Counted from the stretch's first letter, positions 1 to 9,661 are shown. The stretch is 64,000 nucleotides of DNA from Tepidibacter aestuarii (GCF_934924865.1 NZ_OW235315.1:3472001-3536000); one strand, 5' to 3'. Program-made: numbers and translations. The notes: generated by a model not told the origin, from the sequence alone.

Positions 1-880
1 CTGTCTGATTTTCAAAACTAGAAGTTTCATCTATTTTATCTTCATTTTCTGTAGTAATATCATCATTTTCAGCTTCAGTAGCAATATTATCAATTTCATC
101 TTTAATAGAATTATCTTGTTTGTCAGCTTCAATAACATCATCATATATTTTTCCACTTCCATCAAAAATTTGATAAACCTTCATATTTTTAACTTCATAC
201 ATACTTATATCTGTATTTTGTTTTTCTATTTCTTTAAACGCTTCATATTTACCAATCGACATATCATTTTTGTGAGCATTTTTCATATTTTTTTTGTTGG
301 ATTTTAAATACACAATGTTTACATAATTATCACTTTCATCATTGTTTAATTTTATTTGAAGGTCCTTTTCTACACTTAATTTATTTTCTATACTAGGATC
401 CAATATCGCCTCTGATATTAAGATAGAATTTTTTTGTACAGATATATATTTTTTTTCCTTAGCATTATTTATAGTTATATATAATGCATCTTCAATTTTT
501 TTGCCAACAACATCTTCATCTATTATCTCATTAGCTTCTTCATTTATACTGTTTACTTTTATTACTATTCCATTTTTATTTAATTCAAATTCTATACTAG
601 GATTTATATCTAAGCTCACAACAGCTGCTGCAGCAATATTCTTATTGTTTTTTATATTAAATACATTTATTGATATAAATAAAACGAATACTACAGCTGC
701 CAAAGCAGATATCCTTTTATAATTTATTTTATTTTCCTTATAAATATCATCTTTTACAAAAATAATTTGATTTCCTATATTCATTCCATCTTTTTTTACA
801 ACCTTTATATACTGCATATCATTGCTTAATACAATAGCGAAATCATCTTCAATTTTCATAATACAACCTTTATATATCAT
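1..880 (-). CDS. rsgI: RsgI-type anti-sigma-I factor (C-terminus cut by window edge)
   Basis: Reading the minus strand from an ATG at 880 gives an open frame that runs off the window. Residues 1-55 form a cytoplasmic domain that would bind SigI. One membrane helix follows (about residues 57-75). Next comes the conserved RsgI segment VVSLDINPSIEFELN and an acidic Asp/Glu-rich stretch near the edge. In studied RsgI proteins the Asn-Pro bond of this segment is the autoproteolysis site; that function is family knowledge. The start overlaps the sigI stop in an ATGA, with AAGGTG upstream, so the two genes are translationally coupled. The C-terminal sensor domain, which would reveal the signal (polysaccharide binding in cellulolytic clostridia), lies outside the window. 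Confidence 0.85.
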   Translation of the reverse strand, partial: MIYKGCIMKIEDDFAIVLSNDMQYIKVVKKDGMNIGNQIIFVKDDIYKENKINYKRISALAAVVFVLFISINVFNIKNNKNIAAAAVVSLDINPSIEFELNKNGIVIKVNSINEEANEIIDEDVVGKKIEDALYITINNAKEKKYISVQKNSILISEAILDPSIENKLSVEKDLQIKLNNDESDNYVNIVYLKSNKKNMKNAHKNDMSIGKYEAFKEIEKQNTDISMYEVKNMKVYQIFDGSGKIYDDVIEADKQDNSIKDEIDNIATEAENDDITTENEDKIDETSSFENQT

Positions 881-1605
881 ATTTTAACACCTTCTTTATC
901 AAGTGTAATATAACTTTTTAACAAATCAGAATCACCCTCTAATATTAGTACTGCTGCAATAATAAATTTTCTACTTCTCTTTAATATCTTTTGTGTTACA
1001 TTCAATTCATTTATTATTTTAGAATTTGGTATTCGCTTTTTTGTCATTAATTCCGTTTTTATAGAATCATTTTCGAATATATATCTTGCTATACTAATAG
1101 CATTTATTCTTGTATCCTTATGTTTAGGCGCCTCATTTAACAAGTCATTAAACGTTATATCAAAACCATTCAATTTTTTTTCAAAAGTTTTGATTTCTTC
1201 TTTTAATATTACCTTATCTACAAAGTCTTCTGTGTTTAGATTATTATATATATTTTCTTGTTCTTCTTTTGGAAATTGATTTATAGATATTACCTTGGAT
1301 TCTTTTTTTGTTTTTCTTAGATAATCTTTTGTTCTACTAGATATAACTATTTTAGCAAAAGATATAAAATTTCCAGATTTAGAGTCATACTTATTTATAG
1401 CTTCATTAAAAGCTTCTAACCCTACGCTATATTCTTCACTATTTTCAGACTCTATATATTTATTAGTTACAGTAGATACTGTTTTCATAATAAATGGAAT
1501 ATATTCTTCTATTATTTTTTCTCTTTCCTGCTTATCCCCCATTTTTATTCTATCTAATCTCTTGACCAAGGAATTTTTTTTGAAAATTTTCAGTAAGTCA
1601 GCCAA
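877..1605 (-). CDS. sigI: RNA polymerase sigma factor SigI
   Basis: 242-residue sigma-70-type protein of the SigI family (B. subtilis SigI is about 250 residues). Region 2 is visible around residues 30-95 (SEEYSVGLEAFNEAINKYD, then GNFISFAKIVISSRTKDYLR), and the C-terminal part carries a helix-turn-helix-like segment after residue 180. The start is a TTG preceded by AGGAGG at a slightly long spacing. The stop overlaps the rsgI start by four bases. SigI/RsgI pairs act in heat shock in Bacillus and in polysaccharide sensing in clostridia; which applies here cannot be read. I see no clear SigI promoter upstream. Identity is firm, regulon unknown. Confidence 0.88.
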   Translation of the reverse strand: MADLLKIFKKNSLVKRLDRIKMGDKQEREKIIEEYIPFIMKTVSTVTNKYIESENSEEYSVGLEAFNEAINKYDSKSGNFISFAKIVISSRTKDYLRKTKKESKVISINQFPKEEQENIYNNLNTEDFVDKVILKEEIKTFEKKLNGFDITFNDLLNEAPKHKDTRINAISIARYIFENDSIKTELMTKKRIPNSKIINELNVTQKILKRSRKFIIAAVLILEGDSDLLKSYITLDKEGVKI

Positions 1606-1770
1606 CCTGTTCTACACCTCCTATACAGTAATACGATTTTATCTAGTTTTTTAAGTACATATATAGATAATATATCAATTTAGAGAAGAATAGCTATAGA
1701 TTTAAGTTTATGGTATCAATTACTAATGTATATATTTCATTATGTTCCAAATTATTAAAATTTCAATAAA

Positions 1771-1800
1771 AAAACTGCGATAAATTTATCGCAGTTTTTT
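1771..1800 (-). terminator. Terminator after the glutaredoxin gene
   Basis: An 11-bp perfect stem (ACTGCGATAAA and its complement, 1774-1784 and 1785-1795) with A-runs and T-runs on both sides. It lies directly after the glutaredoxin stop on the minus strand and upstream of sigI, so it separates the two transcripts. The symmetry means it could work in either direction. Confidence 0.85.
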
Positions 1801-1802
1801 TA

Positions 1803-2036
1803 TTAAGATTTTATCATTTTTTCCACTTTATCTTTATCAAATCCTAATACTTCTTCACCTTCTATCAATATAACCGGAACTGACATATATCCCATTTTCA
1901 TCAATCTCTTTCTAGAATCAGCATCTTCAGATATATTATATTCTATATATTCTAGATTATTTTTTTTAAAATAATCTTTTGCTGAACTACAATATCCACA
2001 TGTGTTGCTACTATATATCTCTATTTTTTTATTCAT
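1803..2036 (-). CDS. Glutaredoxin-like thiol-disulfide oxidoreductase
   Basis: 77-residue single-domain glutaredoxin/NrdH fold. The redox motif CGYC is at residues 13-16 after the first beta strand, and the cis-proline turn SVPVI (about residues 52-56) and the EEVLGFD segment that shapes the substrate groove are present. It is expected to be a cytoplasmic disulfide reductase, possibly serving as electron donor to a reductase. The ATG start has a good AGGAGG site at normal spacing, and the gene is monocistronic, ending in its own terminator. No nrd gene is adjacent, so the partner is unknown. Confidence 0.85.
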   Translation of the reverse strand: MNKKIEIYSSNTCGYCSSAKDYFKKNNLEYIEYNISEDADSRKRLMKMGYMSVPVILIEGEEVLGFDKDKVEKMIKS

Positions 2037-2562
2037 ATTGTATTCCTCCTCAAAGCACTTATATTATAAAATAATTATCACAAATCTAAAAATTTTAAAA
2101 CTCAATTTTTAAAGATACAGGTGAGAACTTAGCAATTCTTAGATTAGCTCACCCGAAAACACTTACGTAATTAAAAATTCAGTTGAAGTAAAAACTAGAT
2201 TTGAATTAAATTTCTCTTTATGCTTAATTAATACTTCCTTTATATTATATATATTTCCCTAAATAAAGTTTTAAAACATTTATTTTTTTATTTCCATTTA
2301 AAAATTTTATAATATATTATAAAATAATCTTACATTATAAATATAATATGCCCATAAAATATATAATTATTAATTATGAAAAAATGTTATTTTTTTATGA
2401 TTAATAGCAAATTATTATCCTTTATAATTTTGATATAGTTTTTGCCATAAATTTTAAATAACAAAATTCATTAACACCATGAACATATAAGATAGCATAG
2501 ATCAAATTTTTTATTTTTAAATATTTATAATTATTCTATCATTTAACATAGGGGGATTTACC
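2037..2562. other. Intergenic region with one hairpin and a dispersed repeat
   Basis: About 525 bp of AT-rich DNA between two divergent genes. It holds a GGTGAG/CTCACC inverted repeat (2120-2125 and 2148-2153) enclosing a 22-base interior. Beside it lies a stretch (about 2161-2213) that resembles 54748-54801 beside the origin. I see no coding potential and no recognised riboswitch. The promoter of the plus-strand gene at 2563 should lie here but I cannot place it. Confidence 0.5.
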
Positions 2563-3675
2563 ATGAAAAAAATCTTAATACTTTCTGCTTCTACTGGTGG
2601 TGGTCACAATAGAGCTGCAAAAGCAATTCAAGAAGAATTAGTCACTAAAAATATCGACTGTGAAATAATAGATAGTTTAAAATTTGTAAGCCCTACAATA
2701 GATACAATAATATCTAAAGGGTACGAAAAATCAGCTATGTATATACCTAAAACTTATGGAAAAATGTATAAAATATCAGACCTTAAGATAAGTAAAAGTG
2801 GAATGAATACTAATCTTCCACTTGCCTATATGATAAAAAAATTAAAAAAATTAATAACTAATATGCAGCCAGATGCAATAATAGGAACACACCCATTTCC
2901 TTTAATGGCTGTTAGCAATTTGAAAAAGCATAATATAATAGATATTCCCATAATATCAATTCTTACAGATTACACCATACATTCTACTTGGATTCAAAAA
3001 GAAGTTGATAATTATATAGTAGGAGATGAATACGTTAAATATCTATTAGAAGAAGAAGGTATACCTAAAGATAAAATATATCCATACGGTATCCCTATCG
3101 AAAAATCATTTTTGTCAAGTAATATAGAAGGTATTAAAAAAGAGCTTAATTTAGAAGATAAATTTACAGTTTTGTTAATGGGTGGTAGCTTTGGTGCAGG
3201 TAACATCAAAGAGGCATTTTTAGATTTATTGAGTATTGATAAGGATTTCCAAATTATAGTTGTTACAGGAAGAAATTCTTCTCTGAAAGAAAAGATAGAA
3301 AAAACTTTAGAATCTGTAAATACAAACAAAAATATAGTTATACTTCCATTTACAAATAAAATGAATGACATTCTATCAGTGTCGGATATTTTAATTACAA
3401 AACCAGGTGGGCTCACTACTACTGAAGCTTTATTAAAAGAAATTCCTATGATAATCCCTTATTATATACCTGGTCAAGAAGGCGAAAACCTAGACTTTTT
3501 ACTAAATAGTGGAGTTGCTCTTAAAACAACTGAAAAATACAACTTAAAAATCTTAGTAACTCTTTTAATGGAAAATCCAAATAGACTAGATAATTTAAAA
3601 AGCAATATAAATAGTTTAAAAAAATTAAATTCATCAGAAAATATTTGTAATCTAATAATGTCAAAAATTAAATAA
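2563..3675 (+). CDS. UgtP/MGDG-synthase-type glycosyltransferase (GT28)
   Basis: 370 residues, close to B. subtilis UgtP (about 380). The N-terminal MGDG-synthase acceptor domain begins with ILSASTGGGHNRAAKAI (residues 5-21), the glycine-rich motif plus His typical of the family. The C-terminal domain has the nucleotide-sugar binding motif ITKPGGLTTTEAL (about 280-292) and a PGQEGEN loop. It is expected to glycosylate diacylglycerol at the membrane, giving glycolipids that anchor lipoteichoic-acid-like polymers. An AGGGGG site precedes the ATG. It is one of the few genes facing the replication fork here. The exact sugar and acceptor are inferred from family only. Confidence 0.83.
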   Translation: MKKILILSASTGGGHNRAAKAIQEELVTKNIDCEIIDSLKFVSPTIDTIISKGYEKSAMYIPKTYGKMYKISDLKISKSGMNTNLPLAYMIKKLKKLITNMQPDAIIGTHPFPLMAVSNLKKHNIIDIPIISILTDYTIHSTWIQKEVDNYIVGDEYVKYLLEEEGIPKDKIYPYGIPIEKSFLSSNIEGIKKELNLEDKFTVLLMGGSFGAGNIKEAFLDLLSIDKDFQIIVVTGRNSSLKEKIEKTLESVNTNKNIVILPFTNKMNDILSVSDILITKPGGLTTTEALLKEIPMIIPYYIPGQEGENLDFLLNSGVALKTTEKYNLKILVTLLMENPNRLDNLKSNINSLKKLNSSENICNLIMSKIK

Positions 3676-3697
3676 AGTAGGCACTTAGCCTACTTTA
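3674..3697. terminator. Bidirectional terminator between convergent genes
   Basis: A 9-bp stem AAAGTAGGC/GCCTACTTT (3674-3682, 3688-3696) with a short loop and T-rich flanks. It sits between the convergent glycosyltransferase (plus) and the small hypothetical gene (minus), and overlaps the end of the former. Confidence 0.8.
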
Positions 3698-3698
3698 T

Positions 3699-3950
3699 TT
3701 AATATCTATTGAGATCAGGATCATAAAAATCTTCCTCATAATCATATTCGAAATTTTTATAGTTATTTTTAAACCCATCGTTTCCTTTATTTTTAGTTTT
3801 TGTTTTTTTAGGCCTAGTACTTTTCTTAAGCAAGTTTTCTAATTTTTCTTCGCATTCACAATCACGTTTTTGCTGTCCTTTTAATTTCAAACTTTCTTCT
3901 CTTCTCTTTTTCATAGCCTCATACTCTTGAGAACTCATAAAGCCTTTCAT
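3699..3950 (-). CDS. Small charged hypothetical protein
   Basis: 83 residues, very hydrophilic. A basic N-terminal half (MKKRREESLKLKGQQKRD) contains a single CEC pair. Lys/Thr-rich linker sequence follows, then an acidic and aromatic tail (FEYDYEEDFYDPDLNRY). No membrane segment or catalytic motif is visible. A GAGGTG ribosome site at good spacing supports the start, and a terminator follows the stop. I do not recognise the family and the function is unknown. It lies downstream of recR with a recR terminator between them, so it is probably a separate transcript. Confidence 0.6.
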   Translation of the reverse strand: MKGFMSSQEYEAMKKRREESLKLKGQQKRDCECEEKLENLLKKSTRPKKTKTKNKGNDGFKNNYKNFEYDYEEDFYDPDLNRY

Positions 3951-4064
3951 ACTTACACCTCTACTTTAATTTAAATATAATAATTTATTATTCAATAAAT
4001 CATATAAAAATTATACATCAGACATAGCTCAATTTCAATAAATCAGGGTGTATTTTTTCACAAA

Positions 4065-4087
4065 AAAACCAAGGTATTTAACCTTGG
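4065..4087 (-). terminator. Terminator of the dnaX-ebfC-recR operon
   Basis: On the minus strand, CCAAGGTTAAATACCTTGG (4069-4087) is followed by a run of seven T, immediately after the recR stop codon. This is a textbook intrinsic terminator. Confidence 0.88.
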
Positions 4088-4687
4088 TTATATCTCTCTT
4101 CTTCCTTCTAAAGCTTTTGATATAGTTACTTCATCTGCATACTCCAAATCCCCTCCAACAGGAAGTCCATGTGCAATTCTAGTAACCTTTATACCTAAAG
4201 GTTTTATAAGTCTAGATATATACATAGCAGTAGCTTCTCCTTCTATTGTAGGATTAGTAGCTAGTATAATTTCCTTAACTGTTTCTTCATTTAGTCTTTG
4301 AAGTAATTCCTTTATTTTTATCATTTCAGGACCTACTCCCTCCATTGGAGATATTACTCCATGAAGAACGTGGTATTTACCCATAAATTCTTTAGTTTTT
4401 TCCATAGCAGCTACATCTCTTGGATCTTCTACAACACATATAATATCTTCTCTTCTATTCGGATTAGAACATATATTACACTTACTAGAATCTGTTATAT
4501 TACAGCATACAGAACAGTATTTTATCTGTTTTTTAGCATTTACTAACGCTTCAGATAATTTTTCTACATCTATCATATTCATATTTATAACGTGAAAAGC
4601 TAATCTTTGGGCTGTTTTCTTACCAACACCAGGAAGTTTTGAAAACTCTTCTATAAGTCTTGATATTGGCCCTGAATAAGTTTGCAT
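4088..4687 (-). CDS. recR: Recombination mediator RecR
   Basis: 199 residues, the usual length. A helix-hairpin-helix element ([17 protein letters not shown], from residue 17) leads to the C4 zinc finger with Cys58, Cys61, Cys70 and Cys73. The Toprim domain follows ([13 protein letters not shown], from about residue 84). RecR works with RecF/RecO to load RecA at gaps and stalled forks. It is the last gene of the conserved dnaX-ebfC-recR operon, 11 bp after ebfC, and ends at a strong terminator. Confidence 0.97.
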   Translation of the reverse strand: MQTYSGPISRLIEEFSKLPGVGKKTAQRLAFHVINMNMIDVEKLSEALVNAKKQIKYCSVCCNITDSSKCNICSNPNRREDIICVVEDPRDVAAMEKTKEFMGKYHVLHGVISPMEGVGPEMIKIKELLQRLNEETVKEIILATNPTIEGEATAMYISRLIKPLGIKVTRIAHGLPVGGDLEYADEVTISKALEGRREI

Positions 4688-4698
4688 ATTATCACCTA

Positions 4699-5037
4699 CT
4701 AAAACATTCCAGGAAGGTTAAGTCCACCTGTTACCTTAGACATTTGAGAATTTACCATCTCATCTGCACTTCTTAATGCTTCATTAACAGCTGATAACAC
4801 TAAATCTTGAAGCATTTCTATATCATCAGGATCTACAACTTCTGGCTTTATAGCTATATCTAATATCTCTTTTTTACCATTAACCTTAACTATAACAGCT
4901 CCTCCACCAACAGAAGCCTCAACTTCTTTTTCTTCAAGTTGTCCTTGCATTTTTTCCATTTCTTTTTGCATTTTTTGAACTTGCTTTAACATATTATTCA
5001 TATTTCCACCCATTCCTGGGAATCCTTTTTTAGCCAT
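4699..5037 (-). CDS. ebfC: Nucleoid-associated protein YbaB/EbfC family
   Basis: 112 residues. The glycine/methionine-rich start [21 protein letters not shown] leads into a coiled-coil helix, followed by the conserved beta core with [17 protein letters not shown] and the Asp-rich [11 protein letters not shown] helix. The family forms DNA-binding dimers of unclear role. It sits between dnaX and recR, as in most Firmicutes. AGGAGG upstream supports the ATG at 5037. Confidence 0.95.
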   Translation of the reverse strand: MAKKGFPGMGGNMNNMLKQVQKMQKEMEKMQGQLEEKEVEASVGGGAVIVKVNGKKEILDIAIKPEVVDPDDIEMLQDLVLSAVNEALRSADEMVNSQMSKVTGGLNLPGMF

Positions 5038-5098
5038 AATTCATCCTCCTTTAAAAATCACTTTAAACTATATTATAGCATATAATAATTATTATGTT

Positions 5099-6724
5099 CT
5101 AAGTTTCTTTTATAGAATCTTTTACTTCTATCATCTCTTTTGGAAATACATTTTCTAGTATTTTCATTCCCTCATCTTCTTGATCATTAGTTGCTTTAGT
5201 TACCATATCCGATTTTAGTTCTATTCTTATATTTATGTTTTGATCTGTTATATTATTTATAACGCTTTTTATATATAATTTTTCGTTATCTCTATTTAAT
5301 CTATCCTTTATAAATCCAAATTTATCCTCAACCAACAATATAAGTGTGTTATTATCCATTTCAAAATCGTTAATTTCTTTTAACATAGCCTGAATAGACA
5401 TTTGCTTATCATTTTTCATATATTCTAATATCTCAGGCCATGAATTTTCAATTTCTATAACATCTGGATTTTTAGGTTTTTTTGTTTTTTGAACGTGTTT
5501 TTCATTTTTAGTTATATTATTTGTACCTATATCACTTTTTTTATTTATAGTATTATCATTTCTAGATATACTTACACCATTTTTTATTATTTTTTCTATA
5601 TTTTGTATTCTGGTTAAAATAGAATCATCCTCTAATTTAAGCACAGGCTGAGATAACTTCATTATACTTATTTCAAGCGATATCCTCGGATTAGAAGAAT
5701 ATTTTATATTATTTTGAGTATCAGACAGTAAGTTAATTATTCTTATTATATTATTTAAATCTACACTTTCAGATTGATTTTTTAATAAATCTATAGTCTC
5801 TATAGGTAAATTTATTATTTCATATAATTCGTGGGATACTTTGCAAACCATTAGATTTCTAAAATGATCTATTAAATCGGTTAAGAAATGCTTTATATCT
5901 TTACCGCAAATTATCAGTTCATTCAATAATTCAAGTGCATGTTTAGTGTCTTCTTTTATTATGTGTTCACTCATATTAAATAAAAAATCTATATTAACAG
6001 TTCCAAGAAGATTGACTACATCAGAATATTTGATTTCATTCTCGCTATATGATACACACTGATCTAGTATACTCAAAGCGTCTCTTAATGCTCCTCCTGC
6101 ATTTCTAGCTATTAAATTAAGAGCTTTTTCTTCAACTTGAATGTTTAAGTCATCACATATTTTTTTCATACGAATAACTATATCATCAACTTTAACTCTT
6201 TTAAAATCGTATTTTTGACATCTAGATAATATTGTTGCAGGTATTTTATGCGCCTCAGTAGTTGCAAGTATAAATATTATATAATATGGCGGTTCTTCTA
6301 ATGTCTTTAATAGTGCATTAAATGCGCCTTGAGATAGCATATGAACCTCATCTATTATATAAACTTTATATTTCCCCTTCGTTGGAGGATACTTTACATT
6401 CTCTCTTAGCTCCCTTATATCATCTACTCCGTTATTAGATGCAGCATCTATTTCAACAACATCCATTATACTGTCATTTAATATTCCTTTACAAACTTCA
6501 CATTCATTACACGGCTCATGGTTACTTGGATTCATACAATTAACTGCTCTTGCAAATATCTTAGCAGTAGATGTTTTTCCAGTACCTCTCGTTCCAGAAA
6601 ATAAATATGCATGCGCTATATTATTGTTATCTATCTGGTTTTTTAGTGTTTTTGTTATATGTTCTTGGCCTATAACATCTTCAAACGTTAGCGGCCTATA
6701 AACTCTATATAATGCCTTATGCAT
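5099..6724 (-). CDS. dnaX: DNA polymerase III gamma/tau subunit
   Basis: 541 residues from the ATG at 6724. I prefer this start over one 8 codons upstream because GAGGTG precedes it at ideal spacing and the protein then begins MHKALYRVYRPLTFEDVIGQ, the normal DnaX N-terminus. Walker A is GTRGTGKT (residues 44-51), the zinc-binding cysteines are Cys63, Cys72, Cys75 and Cys78, the Walker B/DEVH sequence is IIDEVHMLS, and the sensor region LSRCQ is present. The shorter C-terminal tau region is Lys/Asn-rich. It is the clamp-loader motor that also links the polymerase cores. First gene of the dnaX-ebfC-recR operon. Confidence 0.97.
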   Translation of the reverse strand: MHKALYRVYRPLTFEDVIGQEHITKTLKNQIDNNNIAHAYLFSGTRGTGKTSTAKIFARAVNCMNPSNHEPCNECEVCKGILNDSIMDVVEIDAASNNGVDDIRELRENVKYPPTKGKYKVYIIDEVHMLSQGAFNALLKTLEEPPYYIIFILATTEAHKIPATILSRCQKYDFKRVKVDDIVIRMKKICDDLNIQVEEKALNLIARNAGGALRDALSILDQCVSYSENEIKYSDVVNLLGTVNIDFLFNMSEHIIKEDTKHALELLNELIICGKDIKHFLTDLIDHFRNLMVCKVSHELYEIINLPIETIDLLKNQSESVDLNNIIRIINLLSDTQNNIKYSSNPRISLEISIMKLSQPVLKLEDDSILTRIQNIEKIIKNGVSISRNDNTINKKSDIGTNNITKNEKHVQKTKKPKNPDVIEIENSWPEILEYMKNDKQMSIQAMLKEINDFEMDNNTLILLVEDKFGFIKDRLNRDNEKLYIKSVINNITDQNINIRIELKSDMVTKATNDQEDEGMKILENVFPKEMIEVKDSIKET

Positions 6725-6763
6725 AAAATCACCTCTATGTATATTCATTCTTATATATTATAT

Positions 6764-6802
6764 ACTAAAAAAAAAAAGACTTCTATGGGGGGAGAAGCCT
6801 TT
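6764..6802 (-). terminator. Hairpin plus T-run just upstream of dnaX
   Basis: On the minus strand, AAAGGCTTCT and AGAAGTCTTT pair around a C-rich loop and run into about twelve T, roughly 45 bp before the dnaX start. There is no gene between it and the SRP RNA terminator. It is either a second terminator for the SRP RNA transcript or a leader attenuator of dnaX. The stem has one mismatch. Confidence 0.55.
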
Positions 6803-6884
6803 TAAATAGGGGAGAAATTGAAAATATATTTAATTTTCTTTTATATTATTAGCCTATTTCAGATTTATATACCTATCAATTAAA

Positions 6885-6912
6885 AAAATCTCTATATAAA
6901 TAGAGATTTTAT
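6885..6912 (-). terminator. Terminator of the SRP RNA
   Basis: A 9-bp stem AAATCTCTA/TAGAGATTT (6887-6895, 6901-6909) followed on the minus strand by seven T. It lies just after the 3' end of the SRP RNA. Confidence 0.85.
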
Positions 6913-6925
6913 TTTTATATTAAAT

Positions 6926-7192
6926 GCTGTGCACCATATATTGTTCTAACCCCATAAACGTTACCTAGACAGTTAGCTCAATTTAGGCTGCCCTACGGCA
7001 CATGAAAGTGATCACTTACCGTTGCTTCCTTCCGGACCTGGCGGGGTTCATGAGCTTTCATTGCGTAGGACCCAAATATCATCACCACTTATCTAGGGCA
7101 GCTCTACAGGTATTAGCCCTCTATATGGAATTCAACCCTGCTATAGCGGATTGCAGGTTACAGGGCACCGCTACCTCCCCGTCTAGCACAGC
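6926..7192 (-). ncRNA. ffs: Signal recognition particle RNA (long bacterial type)
   Basis: About 267 nt. The diagnostic helix 8 sequence CCAGGTCCGGAAGGAAGCA is present on the minus strand around 7020-7045, with flanking GAACCCCGC. The two ends pair as GCTGTGC/GCACAGC (7186-7192 with 6926-6932), which fixes the boundaries. The length is that of Bacillus/Clostridium SRP RNA with an Alu-like domain (GACGGGGAGGTAGCGG near the 5' end). It scaffolds Ffh for co-translational targeting. Only 27 nt separate it from the tRNA-Ser upstream, so it is probably co-transcribed with that tRNA. Confidence 0.95.
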
Positions 7193-7219
7193 AAACTTTA
7201 AAATCAATTTTAATTTTTT

Positions 7220-7310
7220 TGGCGGAGAAAGCGGGATTCGAACCCGCGATACAGTTTCCCGTATACACGCTTTCCAGGCGTGCTCCTTAAACCGACTCGG
7301 ACATCTCTCC
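7220..7310 (-). tRNA. tRNA-Ser (anticodon GGA)
   Basis: 91 nt including the encoded CCA. The acceptor GGAGAGA pairs with TTTCTCC (one G-U). The anticodon stem-loop is CACGC CTGGAAA GCGTG with anticodon GGA reading UCC/UCU. The long class II variable arm ends before the T-arm GCGGGTTCGAATCCCGC. Its 5' end abuts the tadA stop codon with no gap, and its 3' end is 27 nt from the SRP RNA. It is the cognate of the UCC specifier in the serS T-box 2 kb away. Confidence 0.96.
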
Positions 7311-7763
7311 TTAACGCTTTCTTAGTTTCCTAAAAAAATTCTTTATAATAGAAGATGTTGCTTCTTCTAATACTCCAAATGTTATATCTATATCTTTATT
7401 TTGTAAGAAATCTTGCTTTAATTTGAGCTTATACTCAGAATCTAATGTTTTAGTGTTTTTAGTTCCAATCACCAAAGTTTTTATTCTAGATTCATTTATA
7501 GCCCCCAGACACATAATACACGGCTCCATAGTGACATATAATTTACATCCTATAAGCCTCCACCCTCCTAAAACTTTAGCAGCCTCTCTTATAGCGAGTA
7601 TTTCTGCATGAGCTGTTGGGTCCTTCATTGTTTCTCTTAAATTATGTGCTCTTGCTATTATTTCATTATCTTTTACTATAATAGCTCCTATTGGAATCTC
7701 TTCTTTTAAATAAGCTTTATGAGCTTCTTTTAAAGCTTCTTTCATGTAAAAAGAATCTTTCAT
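7311..7763 (-). CDS. tadA: tRNA-specific adenosine deaminase TadA
   Basis: 150 residues from the ATG at 7763, chosen because AGGAGG lies 5 nt upstream; an in-frame ATG 23 codons earlier lacks such a site. The zinc and catalytic signature is complete: His52-Ala-Glu54, then PCIMC with Cys82 and Cys85. It converts A34 to inosine in the anticodon of tRNA-Arg(ACG). The stop codon is immediately next to the 5' end of tRNA-Ser(GGA), which must therefore be cut out of the tadA transcript by RNase P. A strong sigma-A promoter lies at 7838-7866. Confidence 0.93.
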   Translation of the reverse strand: MKDSFYMKEALKEAHKAYLKEEIPIGAIIVKDNEIIARAHNLRETMKDPTAHAEILAIREAAKVLGGWRLIGCKLYVTMEPCIMCLGAINESRIKTLVIGTKNTKTLDSEYKLKLKQDFLQNKDIDITFGVLEEATSSIIKNFFRKLRKR

Positions 7764-7837
7764 ACTTCCTCCTAAGCTTATATTATACCTATAGGACTTA
7801 AATTTAACATCTTGTTTTATTGAAGTTGACAATTAAT

Positions 7838-7866
7838 ATAATATCATACTCATTGTAATTTTTCAA
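7838..7866 (-). promoter_or_regulatory. Sigma-A promoter for tadA-tRNA-Ser-SRP RNA
   Basis: On the minus strand, TTGAAA (7861-7866), a 17-bp spacer, then TATTAT (7838-7843). It would start transcription near 7830, about 70 nt before tadA. No other promoter is visible before the tRNA or the SRP RNA. Confidence 0.7.
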
Positions 7867-7920
7867 CTTTTATTATCTTACTATTAATGTATATTATGTA
7901 ATTTTATATATTTTATTCAT

Positions 7921-7951
7921 AGTATAGGATTTGATATTCAAACCCTATACT
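7921..7951 (-). terminator. Hairpin after serS
   Basis: A 14-bp stem (arms 7921-7934 and 7938-7951) with one G-U pair in the minus-strand RNA, starting 13 bp after the serS stop. The U-run is weak, so it may be an RNA-stabilising hairpin or a modest terminator. Confidence 0.65.
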
Positions 7952-7963
7952 ATTTAAATTTTA

Positions 7964-9250
<1,287 letters not shown>

Positions 9251-9404
9251 TTATATTTTAGTTTTATTTTTTATAAAAAATTCTTTACTTTAAAGACTTG
9301 AGTTGTAAACTTTTTTGAAATTCGTCTAGTTCTAAACACTGACTCATATCTCGTGTTGACAAAATATTATGTCCAAATTGGAAGTTATATAATTTTTTGT
9401 ATAT

Positions 9405-9655
9405 AAAAAAGCCCCCGTCCCTATAAAGGGACGAAAGCTTATATCTTCCGCGTTGCCACCCTGATTGGTTATTAAAAACCCTCTCAATGTCTTTAACGAC
9501 GACCACCGTTCAAACCTACTTTATTTCAGCTTGACAGCTCCAGAATGGATTCAAAAGTAACTGACATGAGTTCTCACCAACCACTCACTCTCTGATGACA
9601 ATTATCTTTTTACTAGTTTCTTTCACAGCTTTTTAAAATTATTATAAACTATTTG
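9405..9655 (-). promoter_or_regulatory. T-box riboswitch (serine, specifier UCC) controlling serS
   Basis: On the minus strand the leader contains the conserved T-box sequence AGGGTGGCAACGCGG (about 9449-9463), followed by a terminator with stem CGTCCC/GGGACG (9416-9421, 9428-9433) and a T-run (9405-9410). Upstream, the Stem I region shows GAA TCC ATTCTGGAGC, placing serine codon UCC in the specifier position. Uncharged tRNA-Ser(GGA) should stabilise the antiterminator and switch serS on. The match to the neighbouring tRNA-Ser(GGA) is direct. Stem I folding was judged by eye. Confidence 0.92.
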
Positions 9656-9661
9656 TTGTTT

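Noticed and set aside
7002..7325. 107-codon plus-strand frame across the SRP RNA and tRNA-Ser
   Set aside because: It lies entirely over two structured RNA genes on the other strand and has no ribosome site.
9285..9506. 73-codon minus-strand frame upstream of serS
   Set aside because: It overlaps the T-box antiterminator and terminator; the residues are a chance translation of the leader RNA.
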